Assembly: GCA_016748015.1 (NCBI GenBank)
Contig: JAAOMT010000076.1
Coordinates: forward strand, 1 to 64,000
Source of the DNA: Geosiphon pyriformis
Lineage: Eukaryota > Glomeromycota > Glomeromycetes > Archaeosporales > Geosiphonaceae
DNA length: 64,000 nt
Reading direction: 5' to 3'
The position numbers and the translations under genes are program-made. Below the pieces are notes generated by a model. That model made no database searches and was not told the DNA's origin. It worked only from the letters and a program-made list of their open reading frames with translations. Shown here piece by piece: positions 24,224 to 36,012 of the stretch (position 1 is the stretch's first letter; each line of letters begins with the position of its first letter).

Positions 24224-25720
24224 ATAGAAATAATACAGCAATAACAACTTCAAAGTGGCAACCACACCAGACACAACAACTCTAGAGTATTATCAGTCAA
24301 TTTACACTTACTGCAAACAAAGATTTAACATCCAAGACGGAATTAAAATTTTCAAGAAATCATTATACCAATATATCAAAAACTGCATCAACAATTATTT
24401 TTTGAAAACTACAACATTTCAGAAGTTAGAAACTCTGCAATAATTTATTGCACTATTAACAATTGGAAACTAAAAATTTTCACAGTGAAACACTTGCCAC
24501 TTACTTCCAAGAACTTAATTTTAACATTATTCAGTATTGTGAAGAAAAATATTTAGTACAATCTAAATACTCTGTTGACTTTAAATTAGAACCAGAAACA
24601 AGCAACAAAAACAAACAAAAATTGGAACAACACTCAAAAACCACTCCAAACATTCTAAGAACACCAAAAATAACTGCCAAATACTTGCAAACTCCAGAAC
24701 AAAGAACCAGCATTAAACTTCCACTCTTAGTTACACCATTTCCAATTTCACTTGCTCAACTACAAACACCAAATTCATCACTTATCCATTTCTCAAGATT
24801 AAAAGATTTTTAGTCACTTAAAAGTTTTACTTAATAACAAAAATTCATATCAATCAGCACCAATATTATTAATTACTTACAGGAAAATAAAAATAATTAT
24901 TCAGAGAACTTGGAAAGTGAAAAAACTGAATCAGAACAAAAAAAAACCACAGAAAATGAAAAAGAAATAACAACTGCTTACATTACAAAAATTTCTGAAT
25001 TTACTAGTGAAAATAATAATACTAGTTCACAAGAATAGCTTAACAAAGTCCAGAAAGCAGAAAATGCAAATAGATGAACTGCAGCCAAGATATTAAAAGC
25101 AATCTCATATTTTCTTCAAAAGACAGCAAAAAAATAGTTTAAAAACTTAACTGAACTTTTTGAAAACTGACAAGTATTCAAAAATGCTTTTTTACAACAA
25201 TTTACTGACAACAATACATCTATTACTCTTCAAAATCAGTTCTGAAATATCAAACAAGAACCAAGTAAATCAGTCATAACTTACTTAGGAAAGTTCAACA
25301 AACTTTTCAGAAGAATTTGCCAGTTAAAAACCAATGAATACTATTCTGATGTCCAAATCTTGGATTAATTCATTGCTAAATTAAAAGATAAACTCATAAA
25401 AAAAGTGCATCCACATTCACCTGAAGATTTGGCCACTGCTATTCAACATGCAAAGAATTATAAAATGGCTATAGAAGAAACCAATCACACAAAACTTGTA
25501 AATCTTGTTATTGGAGAAACCAGCTTAGTAGCTAAAAAAAAAATTGGCCAACTCACAAAAAAAATTGAAAACTATTTCATCAACTAACAACAGCAACAAA
25601 CACAAAGATACCAGCTACTACAATGATAAAACTAAAACCACTACCCATCATTACCAAACAGTCAATTACAAAGCTGTTACTATTGTAAAATTTTAGGACA
25701 TTAGAAACAAGACTGCAAAA
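24224..25720 (+). pseudogene. gag of G1 (broken)
   Basis: The start codon is now ATA (24224), and there is a one-base insertion within the first 35 bases relative to G3. Recognisable parts: TTLEYYQSIYTYCKQRFN (24255-24443), the capsid-type gag region (25130-25590; AFLQQFTDNNTSITLQNQF, SVITYLGKFNKLF), and the nucleocapsid knuckle at 25675-25716 (CYYCKILGH..KQDC, with a stop between His and the last Cys). Retrotransposon gag proteins form the particle and bind RNA. A Gln-rich linker precedes the knuckle. Confidence 0.85.
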
Positions 25721-26079
25721 AACTACAAAGAGATCAACAAAATAGAAGTAATCAATATTACTCTTCATTACAACAATCTTATTACCAACCTCCACCATCA
25801 ACTTATTACTAACCAAGACCACAAAATTAAAACAATTACTATCAATCTGCTCCATAATCAATACAGCAACAATATTAGCAACCTTTACCAATTTAGCAAT
25901 ACCAAGCACTATTCACTCAATAATATCTAATACTTGCTTAAAGATTGGTTTACCAAAACTGATTCACACCTCAAAATCAATTTTAGAATAACAACAACAA
26001 AATTAACCCAAACAACCAGTTAGTTTTCTAAAATTCTGGTCAACAAAAACCCAATTACTATTACACTCAATTCAGTTAT

Positions 26080-29000
26080 TTTATAATACCAGAAGAATCG
26101 GATTTTCAACAAACTGTACTTTCTAAAGGTAAAGTTACAGCACCAAAATCAAACTCTTCAAACAATACTATCCCACCAGTTCAAATTGCTTAAAACACCA
26201 ACCTCTCAGATATATTTCCATTTAAATTTGAAGCAAATGAATCACCATTCTTGTTTAACAATGCAACAATCAATAAACAAAAAGCAATTACAGTAATATA
26301 TACAGAAGCTAAAATTGAAGGCAAACTTATTTGGTTAATTCTAGACAATGAATCAGCTGGAAGTATTATTACCTACTAATTAATGCAACAACTTCAACAA
26401 ACTGTTGACAAACCTGCTCAGACAGTCATTGTTACAGCAGATAGTATAAAAAAGATACCAGTAAGAGAAATTAACAATTTTCCATTTACTATTAATGAAA
26501 TCATTATTTCAGTCAAAGTTTTAGTAATAGATATACTTCAATATTAAACTTTAATTGAAAATGATTGGCTTTTCAAGACCAATGCAAATTTAGATTAGAA
26601 AACTCAGGAATTGAAGATTTTATATTAAGAACAATACATTAGAGTATTTACTATTTGTGGTACTTTTAATAAAAAATCTGAGAAAGTCCTAGTATTTGAA
26701 TTTGAAGAAAAAAAAGAACTATCAGTTACTGAAATCTTTATGGCTCTTGAATTACTATCCAATTGGGCTGAAAAAACAAAACAAGAAATCTTTGAAAAAA
26801 CCAGAGAATAGAATGTAGTTCAATACTTTACATCAGAACCACAGAAACAACCACCTTATATTCCACTTAAATGCAAAAACTGCAACCAAAAACTTTTATT
26901 AATGAGAGCATGTATTTCCCCAGAAAAAAAATATGAAACTCACACCTGCTACTTTTGTAAAACATGCCATAGAGAATGATTTAGATACCCCAAATAAAGT
27001 GGAAAATAGAACAACACCTCTTGTTTTACATATGGAAACATACTACCAAAAGAATGCAACTGGATTAATGTTGCAATAAGAGGAGGAATATGTGATCAAA
27101 CCTGCCAATATGTCCTATCAATCTCGAAAAAAGTCAGAAAAAGAACACACTTTGATGCAGTCTACAATAGTGCTTTTAACAAACTCTACCACTATTCTTA
27201 TGATGCTAAAATAATCTTTGATTTAGCTATAATTTTAATCAATAGAGCCACACAAAAATATGTCCACCAAATAAAAGAAGCTAAATATATTGAATATACA
27301 ATAGAATTAGCTGGATTTAACTATGAAGATGAAGTAAAAACATACTACCAAATTGCAAGCCACTTATCTAATCTAAGAAGCTCAAATTTAACAATTAGAG
27401 CAAATAAACATTCAATTGTGTGAAGAATACATCATGTCTTGTAATAATAAATAGTATTCAGAATGCTATGCTCTTAGCATCCCCTTACTTAACAAAGATA
27501 ACCAGAAGGAAATTGAGTTTGAAGAATTTGAGCCAGAAAAAGAAATTGCAATAACTCTAATCTATTTTATTAAGAATTAACCAGCTTTACAACTCAAATA
27601 CTTTAACAACAATGGTCAAAGAATCAAGCCAGAAAAAGCCCATAATATAAATGCTGGATATAATCTACAATACCCAGGAAAAGATATTTTGGTCCTTCAA
27701 CCAAAATCTTTAACAAAAATCAACCTTAAAATTGCTCTCAAAATTCCACTAGAAGCAATAGTTCAAATTGGTTTTTAATCATTTCTAGCCAGCAAAAAAA
27801 TCAATGTTAAAAAAAAAATTATAGATGCAAGGTACATTGAAAATATCATTATCATGTTACAAAATAAAACAAACAAACTATTCAAGATTAAACATGCTGA
27901 AAAAATTGTTCAAGCAATTTACTTATCTTTAATCAACATTTCAGAGTTGCAATCAGTTAGTAACAAAGAACAATTAGACAAAAGTAAAAAAGGAATACAA
28001 AGTTTTGGTTCAATTGGACGATTTACAGTTCCAGTAAACATAGCTCTCAATACATAAAGTGAATCTTACCAGATTCTATAATATCCTCAACCAATTACCA
28101 TTTTATTTTTTGAAGAATATTACAAAATTTACACTTGCTCAAAACCCACCACTACCCAACAAATCTTTGAATCCAATAAACAAATCTGTTTAAAGCATGA
28201 AATTTTAATTCCAAATATCTATATACCAAAAGAAATGAAAAAATTTCAAGTTATATTTTACAACTTTGACAACTACTCTATTGTTCTATTAAATAAATTA
28301 GAAATTAGAATTATACATGACAACATCTTTTAAGATAAAAACCCTCAAATTGTCTCTAATTTCATCGAAATTATAAGGCATACTCTACTTCCAAATTCAA
28401 ACATCACTTTTACTACTAAAAACTACCACTTTTTGAAAGAAAAACTCTCTTGAATTAACATGAATCCCTTAGAACCCTAACAACAAAGACAATTGAAACA
28501 GCTAATAGCTGAATTTGCAAATATATTTGCAAAAGACAACAATAATCTTGGAAAAACTAATATTGTCCAACATCAGATTCACACAAAAGATGCTCTACCA
28601 AAATGACAACAAGCCTATCAAGTTCTACCTGCTAGCCACCAATTTATCAGAGAAGAAGTTCAAAGAATGCTTAATAACGGATTGATTCAATTATCAAGCA
28701 GTCCATGGGTCTCACCAGTAGTTTTGGTTAAAAAGAAAAATAGAAAAATCAAATTTTACATTGATTATTGCCAATTAAACAGTATAATAATTGAAAATGC
28801 CTACCCCCTTTCCAGAATCAATGACATGTTAAATGCTTTAGGAAAAGCCAAGTTTTTCTCAACTTTAGACTTGGAAAATAGATATTAACAAGTCGAAATG
28901 GATTCAAAAGATCGACCTAAAACAGCATTTACCACTTAAGGAGGAAATTATAAGTTCAATATTGTGCCTTTTGGACTCTGCAATGCACCAGTAACATTCC

Positions 29001-31300
29001 AGCAACTTATGAATATTATATATAAAAAACTTTTATGGCAATTAGTAGTTGTTTATCTTAATAATACTGATGTGTACTCACCAAGTGTTGAAGCTCATCT
29101 TATCCACCTGTGAGAAGTTTTTCAATGATTATGAAAAGCAGGATTGAACATTAAAAAATGTTACTTTGGAAAAACAAGTTTAATCTTTCTTGAACATATT
29201 GTTAACAAAGATAAAGTCAAACCAAATCTTAGAACAATCAGTACTGTCAAAAACTTTCAAACTTCCAAAAATACCACAGAGCTATAAGGATTTATAAGCT
29301 TAGCCTTTTATTATTGAAAATTCATGAAAAAATTCTCAGAAATTGCCAAACCACTTAATTATCTTACCAACAAAAACATGTCATATCAATAGACTAAAGA
29401 ATAGCAGAAAGTCTTTGAAACTCTTAAAACAAAATTGACAACAGTCTCAGTTTTTACTTACTCAGATTTCAACAAACAGTTTTAACTAGTCACTAATGTT
29501 TTACACATAGCATTTGGTGCTATCCTATCACAATTAAAATGGCCAGAAGCAAGTCATTGTTTATGCTAGTAGAATACTTAAACCAACAGAACTTAAATAT
29601 GGCTCAACTGAATTAAAAGCTGCCACAGTCATTTGGGCTCTTAAATACTTTCAACAATACTTGAAAAATAAAAAAAAATTTGATATTATAATGGACAATA
29701 TTGGTTTTAAATAGCTCAACAAAAAGAAAACTGAACAAAGTACTAAACAGTTTCGATGAAATAACTTCCTAGCAGACTATAAATATATTGTACACCACAA
29801 ACCTAGAAAACTACACACTAATGTTAATAGCCTCTCAAGAATGAGACAAAATTAATACCAACAACAATTCTACTACAACTTACCAACTTATTAACAAAAT
29901 AACCAAACAACAATAGATCTCAGGAATTACAACAATATTAAAAACTATTTGAAAACTCTTACTATGCCAGAAAATTGGTCTCCAAGTGAAAAACATTGAT
30001 TACAATACCAATCAAAACAATATTTCATACATTATAACAGAATCTATTATAAAAATTGCAAAAATTCTAACCAATCACTCAGATTGGTACAAAAGAATGA
30101 AAAAAAAACAATTCTATACAACATGCATACAGATTCTTTTTCAGCACACTTGAGAAGAGATAAAACAATTTAAAAAACCCTTGAACATTATTTTTGGCCT
30201 TACATGCAAAAAAACATTCAACAATATATAAAATCTTGTAATAGTTGTTAAAAAAAAGAAGGAACTTGCTTCACAGAACTTTTAAATCCAATCAAAGTTG
30301 GACAACTTTTTGATAAAGTTGGAATTAATTTAGTTAGACCATTACCTATTACAACCCAAGAAAATTGTTATATTGTGGTTGCAATAGATTATCTTATTAA
30401 ATGGCCTAAAGCTAGAACTATTCAAAGAACAGATGCAAAATCAATAACAAATTTTATCTATGAAGACATTATTTGTAAACATGGATGTCCAATTGAACTT
30501 TTATCTGATCAAAGAACACATTTTGTGAACAACTTAATACAAAAAATTTGTGAATGATTTAAGGTCAAAAGACTTCTATTATTACCTTATTACTTTCAAA
30601 CAAATAGACTTATAGAACATTTCAACAGAACATTGTGTAAATCCTTAGCCAAAGTCTCAACTGATTTTGAGCAAAAATGGGATATATTTATTTCATTAGT
30701 GTTATTAGTCTACAGAACACTAAAACAAAATATTATGAAACATATACTATTTGATCTTATTTATAAAAAAACAGCAACATTACCAATCAATTTCACAATG
30801 AAAACATATCTAGTACAACCAATTAATAAAAAAAACTTTTAAGAAACACTTCAAAGAAGAGCTTATACTCTTCTTAGTACATTGGAAGGAAAAAGACACA
30901 TAGCAGTCACTTATATTAAACACTTCCAAGCTTAACAAAAAGTAAGACATGACAACAAACTGCCACCAGTTATCAATAAATTTAAAGTTGAAAATAAAGT
31001 TTTATTACACAGAACTAAGACTGAAAAACAATAGAGTGGGAAATTTGAACATAAATAAGATAAACTATTTTATATTCTTGAAATTCTAGACAATAGATTA
31101 TATAAATTAAAACTTAATAACAAAGTACTAGCAAAAGTTGCACATAAAGATCAATTGAAACACTATCATTCCAGAAACAATCCTGAATCATTAATTTCAC
31201 AAATTGGTATACATTCTTCTTTAATTAATCCTGAAAATATTCCTCGAAATTTAGAATCAATAGTTGTAATAAAACAACAACCAAACTTGAACACTTAATT
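26080..31300 (+). pseudogene. pol of G1: PR, Cys-rich, dUTPase, RT, RNase H, IN (broken)
   Basis: Domains in order: aspartic protease (about 26190-26640; active site reads LILDNESAGS where DSG is inferred), Cys-rich domain (26868-27380), dUTPase (27590-28050; NAGYNL for DAGYDL, a stop in the SRSS motif), RT (28610-29150; SPWVSPVVLVKKKN, catalytic box now YLNN instead of YLDD), RNase H (about 29480-29720; FGAILSQ), and integrase (30120-30850; HH...CC finger, AIDYLIKWPK, LLSDQRTHF, LIEHFNRTL). Tens of stops occur. Only the pol order is informative; the protein is dead. Confidence 0.85.
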
Positions 31301-31462
31301 TAGCATTTTTACAATAATCTCTTTTAAATACACAAAACATAAAATAAAAATAGTAAATAATTACAAAAAACATTCAAACCCAAAAAAAAATAAAACTCTA
31401 TATCCAAAAATAATTTTCTTTATTCTTTTTCAAAATTTTGTTTATTAGTAGTCATATTTATC

Positions 31463-32170
31463 ATGATTATTTCTCGAAATATTCAACAAATATTCCAAAA
31501 ACTAATGTTAGTCTTGAAAACATTTCTTGACTTATCCATAACAATTAATGGAAGTCAAATTAATTACACTCAAAAAAAAACCACAACACCAGTAGTAAAT
31601 AATTTTCAGAATTATCACTTTTATAGAAAAAAAACAAGAAGTTACTTTAAAAATCAATTATCAGAACTTTTGAAACAAATACTGAAAGAAAATTTTTTAA
31701 TTACTTCTATGAACATTCCACCAAATGCCACAATCTAACAAAAACTTCTACTATTTTTTAATGAACAAAACAATGAACATATCTTTATACATAGATATTT
31801 TTATATTGAAAAAACACTTTATAAACAAAAACTGGAACTTAAAGCAATCAATATCACTTCTAAAGCTATACAAAAACAAATTCACAATAAATTCAAAACA
31901 GCAGCTGAACTAACAAACACTTGCTACAAACTTAGAGCAGTATTTAGACTCTATGATTTATTTAACACTTGTAGAAATGTTCTACAAAATCCAATACTTT
32001 ATTCAATAAAGATTTAATATATTGAAAAGCTCACAAAATTGAAATTTCAACAATTTTCAGACCAAATTACTTCAATTATTTTGGACCACTATCTTGACAT
32101 TACAAATAGTGCTTGGACTTTGATGGAGCTCAGTCTTGAGAAAAAAATTATGTTATTAATAGAATTTAGC
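31463..32170 (+). pseudogene. ORF3 of G1, extra ORF between integrase and 3' LTR
   Basis: One reading frame runs from an ATG at 31463 through the polypurine tract into the LTR with only two stops, both TAA where G2 has CAA. It is colinear with ORF3 of G2 (35171-35890) and G4: shared motifs include SITINGSQINYTQ, RYFYIEKTL, KFKTAAELTN and KFQQFSDQITSIILD. The product would be about 235 residues, Lys/Gln/Thr-rich and mostly hydrophilic, without signal peptide or membrane segment. I do not recognise its family; it does not look like env. Confidence 0.7.
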
Positions 32171-33408
32171 TATTAATTAGCATGAAATTATCCTTATAAT
32201 TCTTATTATTAATTAGCATATATTATTATCATTTCAATTATTACTTATTAATTAGCCAAATTATCAAATATTATAATTCAATTAATAATTCGATTTGTAC
32301 CATATAAATTAAGGTGATCAAATTACACAATATCCTGAACCATTTAAAATAGTCAAAATTCGCCAAAATTAATAAAAATTGGCCGAAATAATCAATAGTT
32401 TGTAGAAATAATTTGTAATTTGCCAAAATGTATCTTTAGTTTACTGAAATTAGAGCAAAGAAAAAAGTGCAAGTTTAAAGACTAGTATTATAATAAGTTG
32501 TATAAAAGAAGAGCTTCTCTCTTCAAAAAAATGTATCTTTTTATAGTATCTTATTATAGTATCTTACTTTAGATATCTTAATTAGAACAAATCACCTTTT
32601 ACACATCTCAAATAAAAATTAAATATTCAAAAACAAAATTTTTTGATTATTATACTTGAAATTCTCTCAACACAACTAACATTTTGAAATTAATTAGCTA
32701 CCAATTTCAGTAATCTGTTAGTAACTCCAGGCCTAAATAGAAAACGTTTCCCTTGTTAGAATTCTATTTCTTTTATTTTTCTTTTATTTTCTTATTATAA
32801 TTATTAAAGTAGTCTACAGATAAGATTCCTGTAGAAAAGTTGACTTTCACAGCAAAGTAACTACACATTTTTAGTGAGCTTTCAGATAAAAAATTCCTGA
32901 AAAAGANNNNNNNNNNNNNNNNNNNNAAAAACAAAATTTTTTGATTATTATACTTGAAATTCTCTCAACACAACTAACATTTTGAAATTAATTAGCTACC
33001 AATTTCAGTAATCTGTTAGTAACTCCAGGCCTAAATAGAAAACGTTTCCCTTGTTAGAATTCTATTTCTTTTATTTTTCTTTTATTTTCTTATTATAATT
33101 ATTAAAGTAGTCTACAGATAAGATTCCTGTAGAAAAGTTGACTTTCACAGCAAAGTAACTACACATTTTTAGTGAGCTTTCAGATAAAAAATTCCTGAAA
33201 AAGAGTTAATGTTTACTACAATGTAACTATACAAGTAACTGGCACAAAATTGGCTATTCTATTTATAAATTCAGCAGTTCAAATTATAGGAGATAATTTG
33301 AAGATAAATTCAGTTATTGAAGATTCAACTACTTTCAAAAAACATAAAATTAGCAACAAACAAACATTAACAACATTCAAGAAAAGAAACCAAAAACCTC
33401 CAGTAACA
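32151..33408 (+). repeat. 3' LTR of G1, containing an assembly gap
   Basis: It starts TGTTAT at 32151 and ends TAACA at 33408. Bases 32629-32906 and 32927-33204 are identical, with 20 N between; removing one copy and the Ns gives 960 bases. A TATA box (TATAAAAG) is at 32501-32508. A short direct duplication of ATAGTATCTTA occurs near 32540. Confidence 0.9.
32907..32926. other. 20-N assembly gap with unmerged overlap
   Basis: Exactly 20 Ns. The 278 bases before (32629-32906) and after (32927-33204) are identical, so two contigs overlapping by 278 bases were joined end to end instead of merged. This is not a biological duplication. Confidence 0.9.
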
Positions 33409-34220
33409 CTATTACTTTTCTTATAGTAACTAATAAAATTTTAATACAAAAAAGTCTTTCTATTATTAAAGCAGTTAGACATAATATTTTGGCTACATTT
33501 TTCTTAATTATTAATAGTAATAGGCTGTTTTTAATAGTCACTAAAGCATTTTTCTCATTTTTGGCTGGTTTTTTGCCAGTTAAAGTTTTCTCAAAGAGAC
33601 ACACTTAGATTAGTTCTAGTGTTGCCTCTATTTCTTTCAAAAGCCCAAAGATTTTTAATAACAGACTAATTAACAAACTAGTTTTTTCTACTATAACTTC
33701 TATATCTGGTGCTGCTGACACTTTTTTTCAAACAAAATAGTCAAAAAGACCAAAGATTCAAAAAAATGAGAGCAGTTGCTTGTCTCTGCTATTGTTACAC
33801 CAAAATTTTGTGTGGTTCCAACTGAGATCTTAAATGAAATCTCTATTGTTTTATCCAACACATTATTCAAAATAAGCCAAAATTAATCATTGGCTGTATT
33901 GCCAAATATAGTGCTTTCTGATAGATTATTACCAATTCTAAAAGCTAAGCAATTATCTCTTATTAAGTCATCTGTTTTTGGAAATTGGGCTGATTAAATG
34001 GAAACTAAATTATCTCTTCTGATTTTTGGTGCTGTCTTTGATGATGTTTGGGAAATTATTACTAGTTATCAAAGATTTGCTGGATAAATAGTTTTTACTT
34101 TAGTATTTGGTAATACTTTTAAGATTAAATTGGCTCATGTTAGGACTGTTTTTCGATTTATACATGGTTTTTTGGGTGCAAAATCAGTGTTAAAAGACAA
34201 TGTGAAGCTTTTCTGTATGG
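33409..34220 (+). pseudogene. ORF1-only LINE NL-b, left part
   Basis: N-terminal part of the ORF1 seen also at 52507-53340: blocks around FLAGFLPVKVFSKRHT and DKISIVLSNTLFKISQN. The family's first 50-60 bases are missing at the G1 boundary. Later, KIKLAHVRTVFRFIHGFLGAKSVLKDNVKLFC runs (in pieces under 20 residues) up to the G2 insertion at 34221. The reading continues at 44061 after the Gypsy element. Confidence 0.75.
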
Positions 34221-35202
34221 TGTTACTGGAGATTTTTGGTCTTTTTTTTTGAATGTTGTAACTGTCTGTTGGTTGCAAATTCACGTTTTCTAGAAGTAGT
34301 TGAACCTCCAATAACTGAATTTATCTTCAAATTATCTCCTATAATTTGAATTGCTGGGCTTATAAGTGAAATGGCCAATTCTGTGCCAGTTGCTTTGTGT
34401 AATTACGTTGTAGTAAATGTCAACTCTTTCTCAGGAATTGCTTGTCTGAAAGCTCACTAAAAATGTGTAGTTACTTTGCTGTGAAAGTCAACTCTTCTAC
34501 AGGAATCTTGTCTGTAGACTACCCTAATGATTATAATAAGAAAATAAAAGAAAGAAAATAAAAAAAATGTAAAAGAAATAGAATTTTGTCAAGAGAAACG
34601 TTTTCTATTCAGGCCTGGAGTTACTAACAGTTTACTGAAATTGGTAGCTAATCAATTTCAAAATGTTAGTTGGGTTTTGGGGATTTTTTAAGTACAATAA
34701 TTAAAGAATTTGGTTTTTCAATTTATTTGATATTTATTTCTTTTTGTGTGTGTAGAAATGGTTTTAAGTGATAAATCTAAAGTAAAATACATTTTCTCGA
34801 AGAGAGAAGCTCTTCTTTTATACAACTTGTCGTAATACTATTCTATGAACTTGAACTTTGCTCTTTTCTATAATTTCGCTAAACTAAAGATACATTTCGG
34901 CAAATTACAAGTTATTTCTGCAAACTATTAGATATTTTGGTGAACTGTCAATTATTTCGGCAAATTTCTACAAATTTTGACAAACTTTTGAATATTACAT
35001 ATTTCAGGGTATTGCATGATTGATCATCGCACTTAGGTTACATTTGTGTTATGTACAAATTGAGTTATTAATTAAATGATAATTTCAGATATTTTGCTAA
35101 TGTAATAAGTAATAATTTGAAATGATAATATATGCTAATTAATGATAAGATTAATAAGAGTAATTTCATGCTAAACAATATCTCTAATTTTGTCTGGTAA
35201 CA
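34221..35202 (-). repeat. 3' LTR of G2
   Basis: 982 bases; on the - strand it begins TGTTACCAG and ends GTAACA. The TATA box (TATAAAAG on the - strand) is at 34815-34822, with the 20-bp array just upstream (about 34865-34985). The first 32 bases encode the end of ORF3. Confidence 0.9.
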
Positions 35203-35890
35203 TAACCTCCTCCTCAAGACTGAGCTTCATCAAAGTTCAAGTACTGTCTGTAATTTCCAGATAATAATCCAAAATTATTGAAGAAATTTGGTCTGAAAAT
35301 TGTTGAAATTTCAGTTCTGTGAGCTTTCCAATGTATTGAATCTTCAAAGGCTGTAAAATTGGGTTTTGTAGGACGTTTTCACAAGTGTGGAATAGGTCAT
35401 AAAGTTTAAGAACAGCTCTTAGTTTATAATGACTGTTTGTAGGTCTAGCTGTTGTTTTGAATTTGTTGTGGAGTTGTTTCCGAATAGCTTTTTTTATGAG
35501 GTTTGCTGCTGTAAGCTTTTGTTTTTGTTAGTGAAGTGTTTTTTCAATGTAAAAATATCTATATATTGGAGTATAGTTGTAGTTTTCTTCATTAAGACAC
35601 AGTTGAAGTTTTTGTTGAATAGTAGTATTTGGTGGAATACTAATAGGAGTAAGCATTAAGTTTTCTCTTAAAACAAGCTTTAAAAGTTCTGGCAGGTGAA
35701 TTTCAGAATAACTTCTTGTGTTCTTCTTATATGGGTGATATTTTTATGAATTTGGGGCTAAATTTGTAACTACTTCTGTTTGGATATAATTAATGTGGTT
35801 TTCAGTAACAGTAATAGATAATTTGGGTATTGTTTTTAAAGTTAACATTAGTTTTTGGGATAATTGTTAAATGTTTTGAGGAATAGTCAT
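35171..35890 (-). pseudogene. ORF3 of G2, extra ORF downstream of pol
   Basis: ATG at 35890 on the - strand, TAG at 35171-35173 inside the LTR: 239 codons with four internal stops, all explicable by CAA-to-TAA or TGG-to-TGA. It starts 122 bases after the pol stop (36013). Motifs: KLMLTLKTIPKLSITVTENH, RYFYIEKTL, KAIRKQLHNKFKTT, KLRAVLKLYDLFHTCENVL, FQQFSDQISSIILDYYLEIT. The end (SLEEEVMLPDKIRDIV) is written by the polypurine tract and the first LTR bases. Gypsy elements with a third ORF often carry env, but here no signal peptide, membrane segment or glycosylation pattern is obvious. The frame is kept in three diverged copies, so it was probably functional. Function unknown. Confidence 0.75.
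35203..35215 (-). promoter_or_regulatory. polypurine tract of G2
   Basis: Read on the - strand as GAGGAGGAGGTTA, directly before the LTR start TGTTAC. It would prime plus-strand synthesis during reverse transcription. In G1 the same site reads GAGAAAAAAATTA. The tract lies inside ORF3 and encodes Glu-Glu-Glu-Val. Confidence 0.8.
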
Positions 35891-36012
35891 TATAAGAGAT
35901 TTGAAAATAAAAGAAAATTATTTTTGGTGTATGGGTTTTTATGTTATTTTTGCTTTGTTTTTGTGAAATTGTTTCTAAATTATAAGGAGATAACTATAAT
36001 AATAAATTTAAG

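Larger units (their letters stand above)
23250..33408 (+). mobile_element. Gypsy retrotransposon G1 (complete but decayed)
   Basis: A Ty3/Gypsy element: 5' LTR 23250-24209, PBS, gag, protease, Cys-rich domain, dUTPase, RT, RNase H, integrase, ORF3, polypurine tract and 3' LTR 32151-33408. The 3' LTR contains a 20-N gap and a 278-base duplication; without them it is 960 bases, exactly the 5' LTR length. Nearly every coding lesion is a transition, and the polypurine tract has lost five G to A. The flanks do not share a target-site duplication: LINE L-f lies left and an ORF1-only LINE right. It is the most decayed of the three long copies. Confidence 0.9.

Noticed and set aside
31463-32170. ORF3 as an env gene
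   Set aside because: No signal peptide, membrane anchor or Cys pattern typical of env proteins is visible; it is hydrophilic.
32629-33204. A true 278-bp tandem duplication in the LTR
   Set aside because: The copies are identical and separated by exactly 20 N, and the LTR has normal length only without one of them.
23250-33408. Classical RIP (CpA-specific) as the cause of decay
   Set aside because: Changes occur in CpA, CpC and CpT contexts in the stretches compared by eye; without counts I cannot call RIP.
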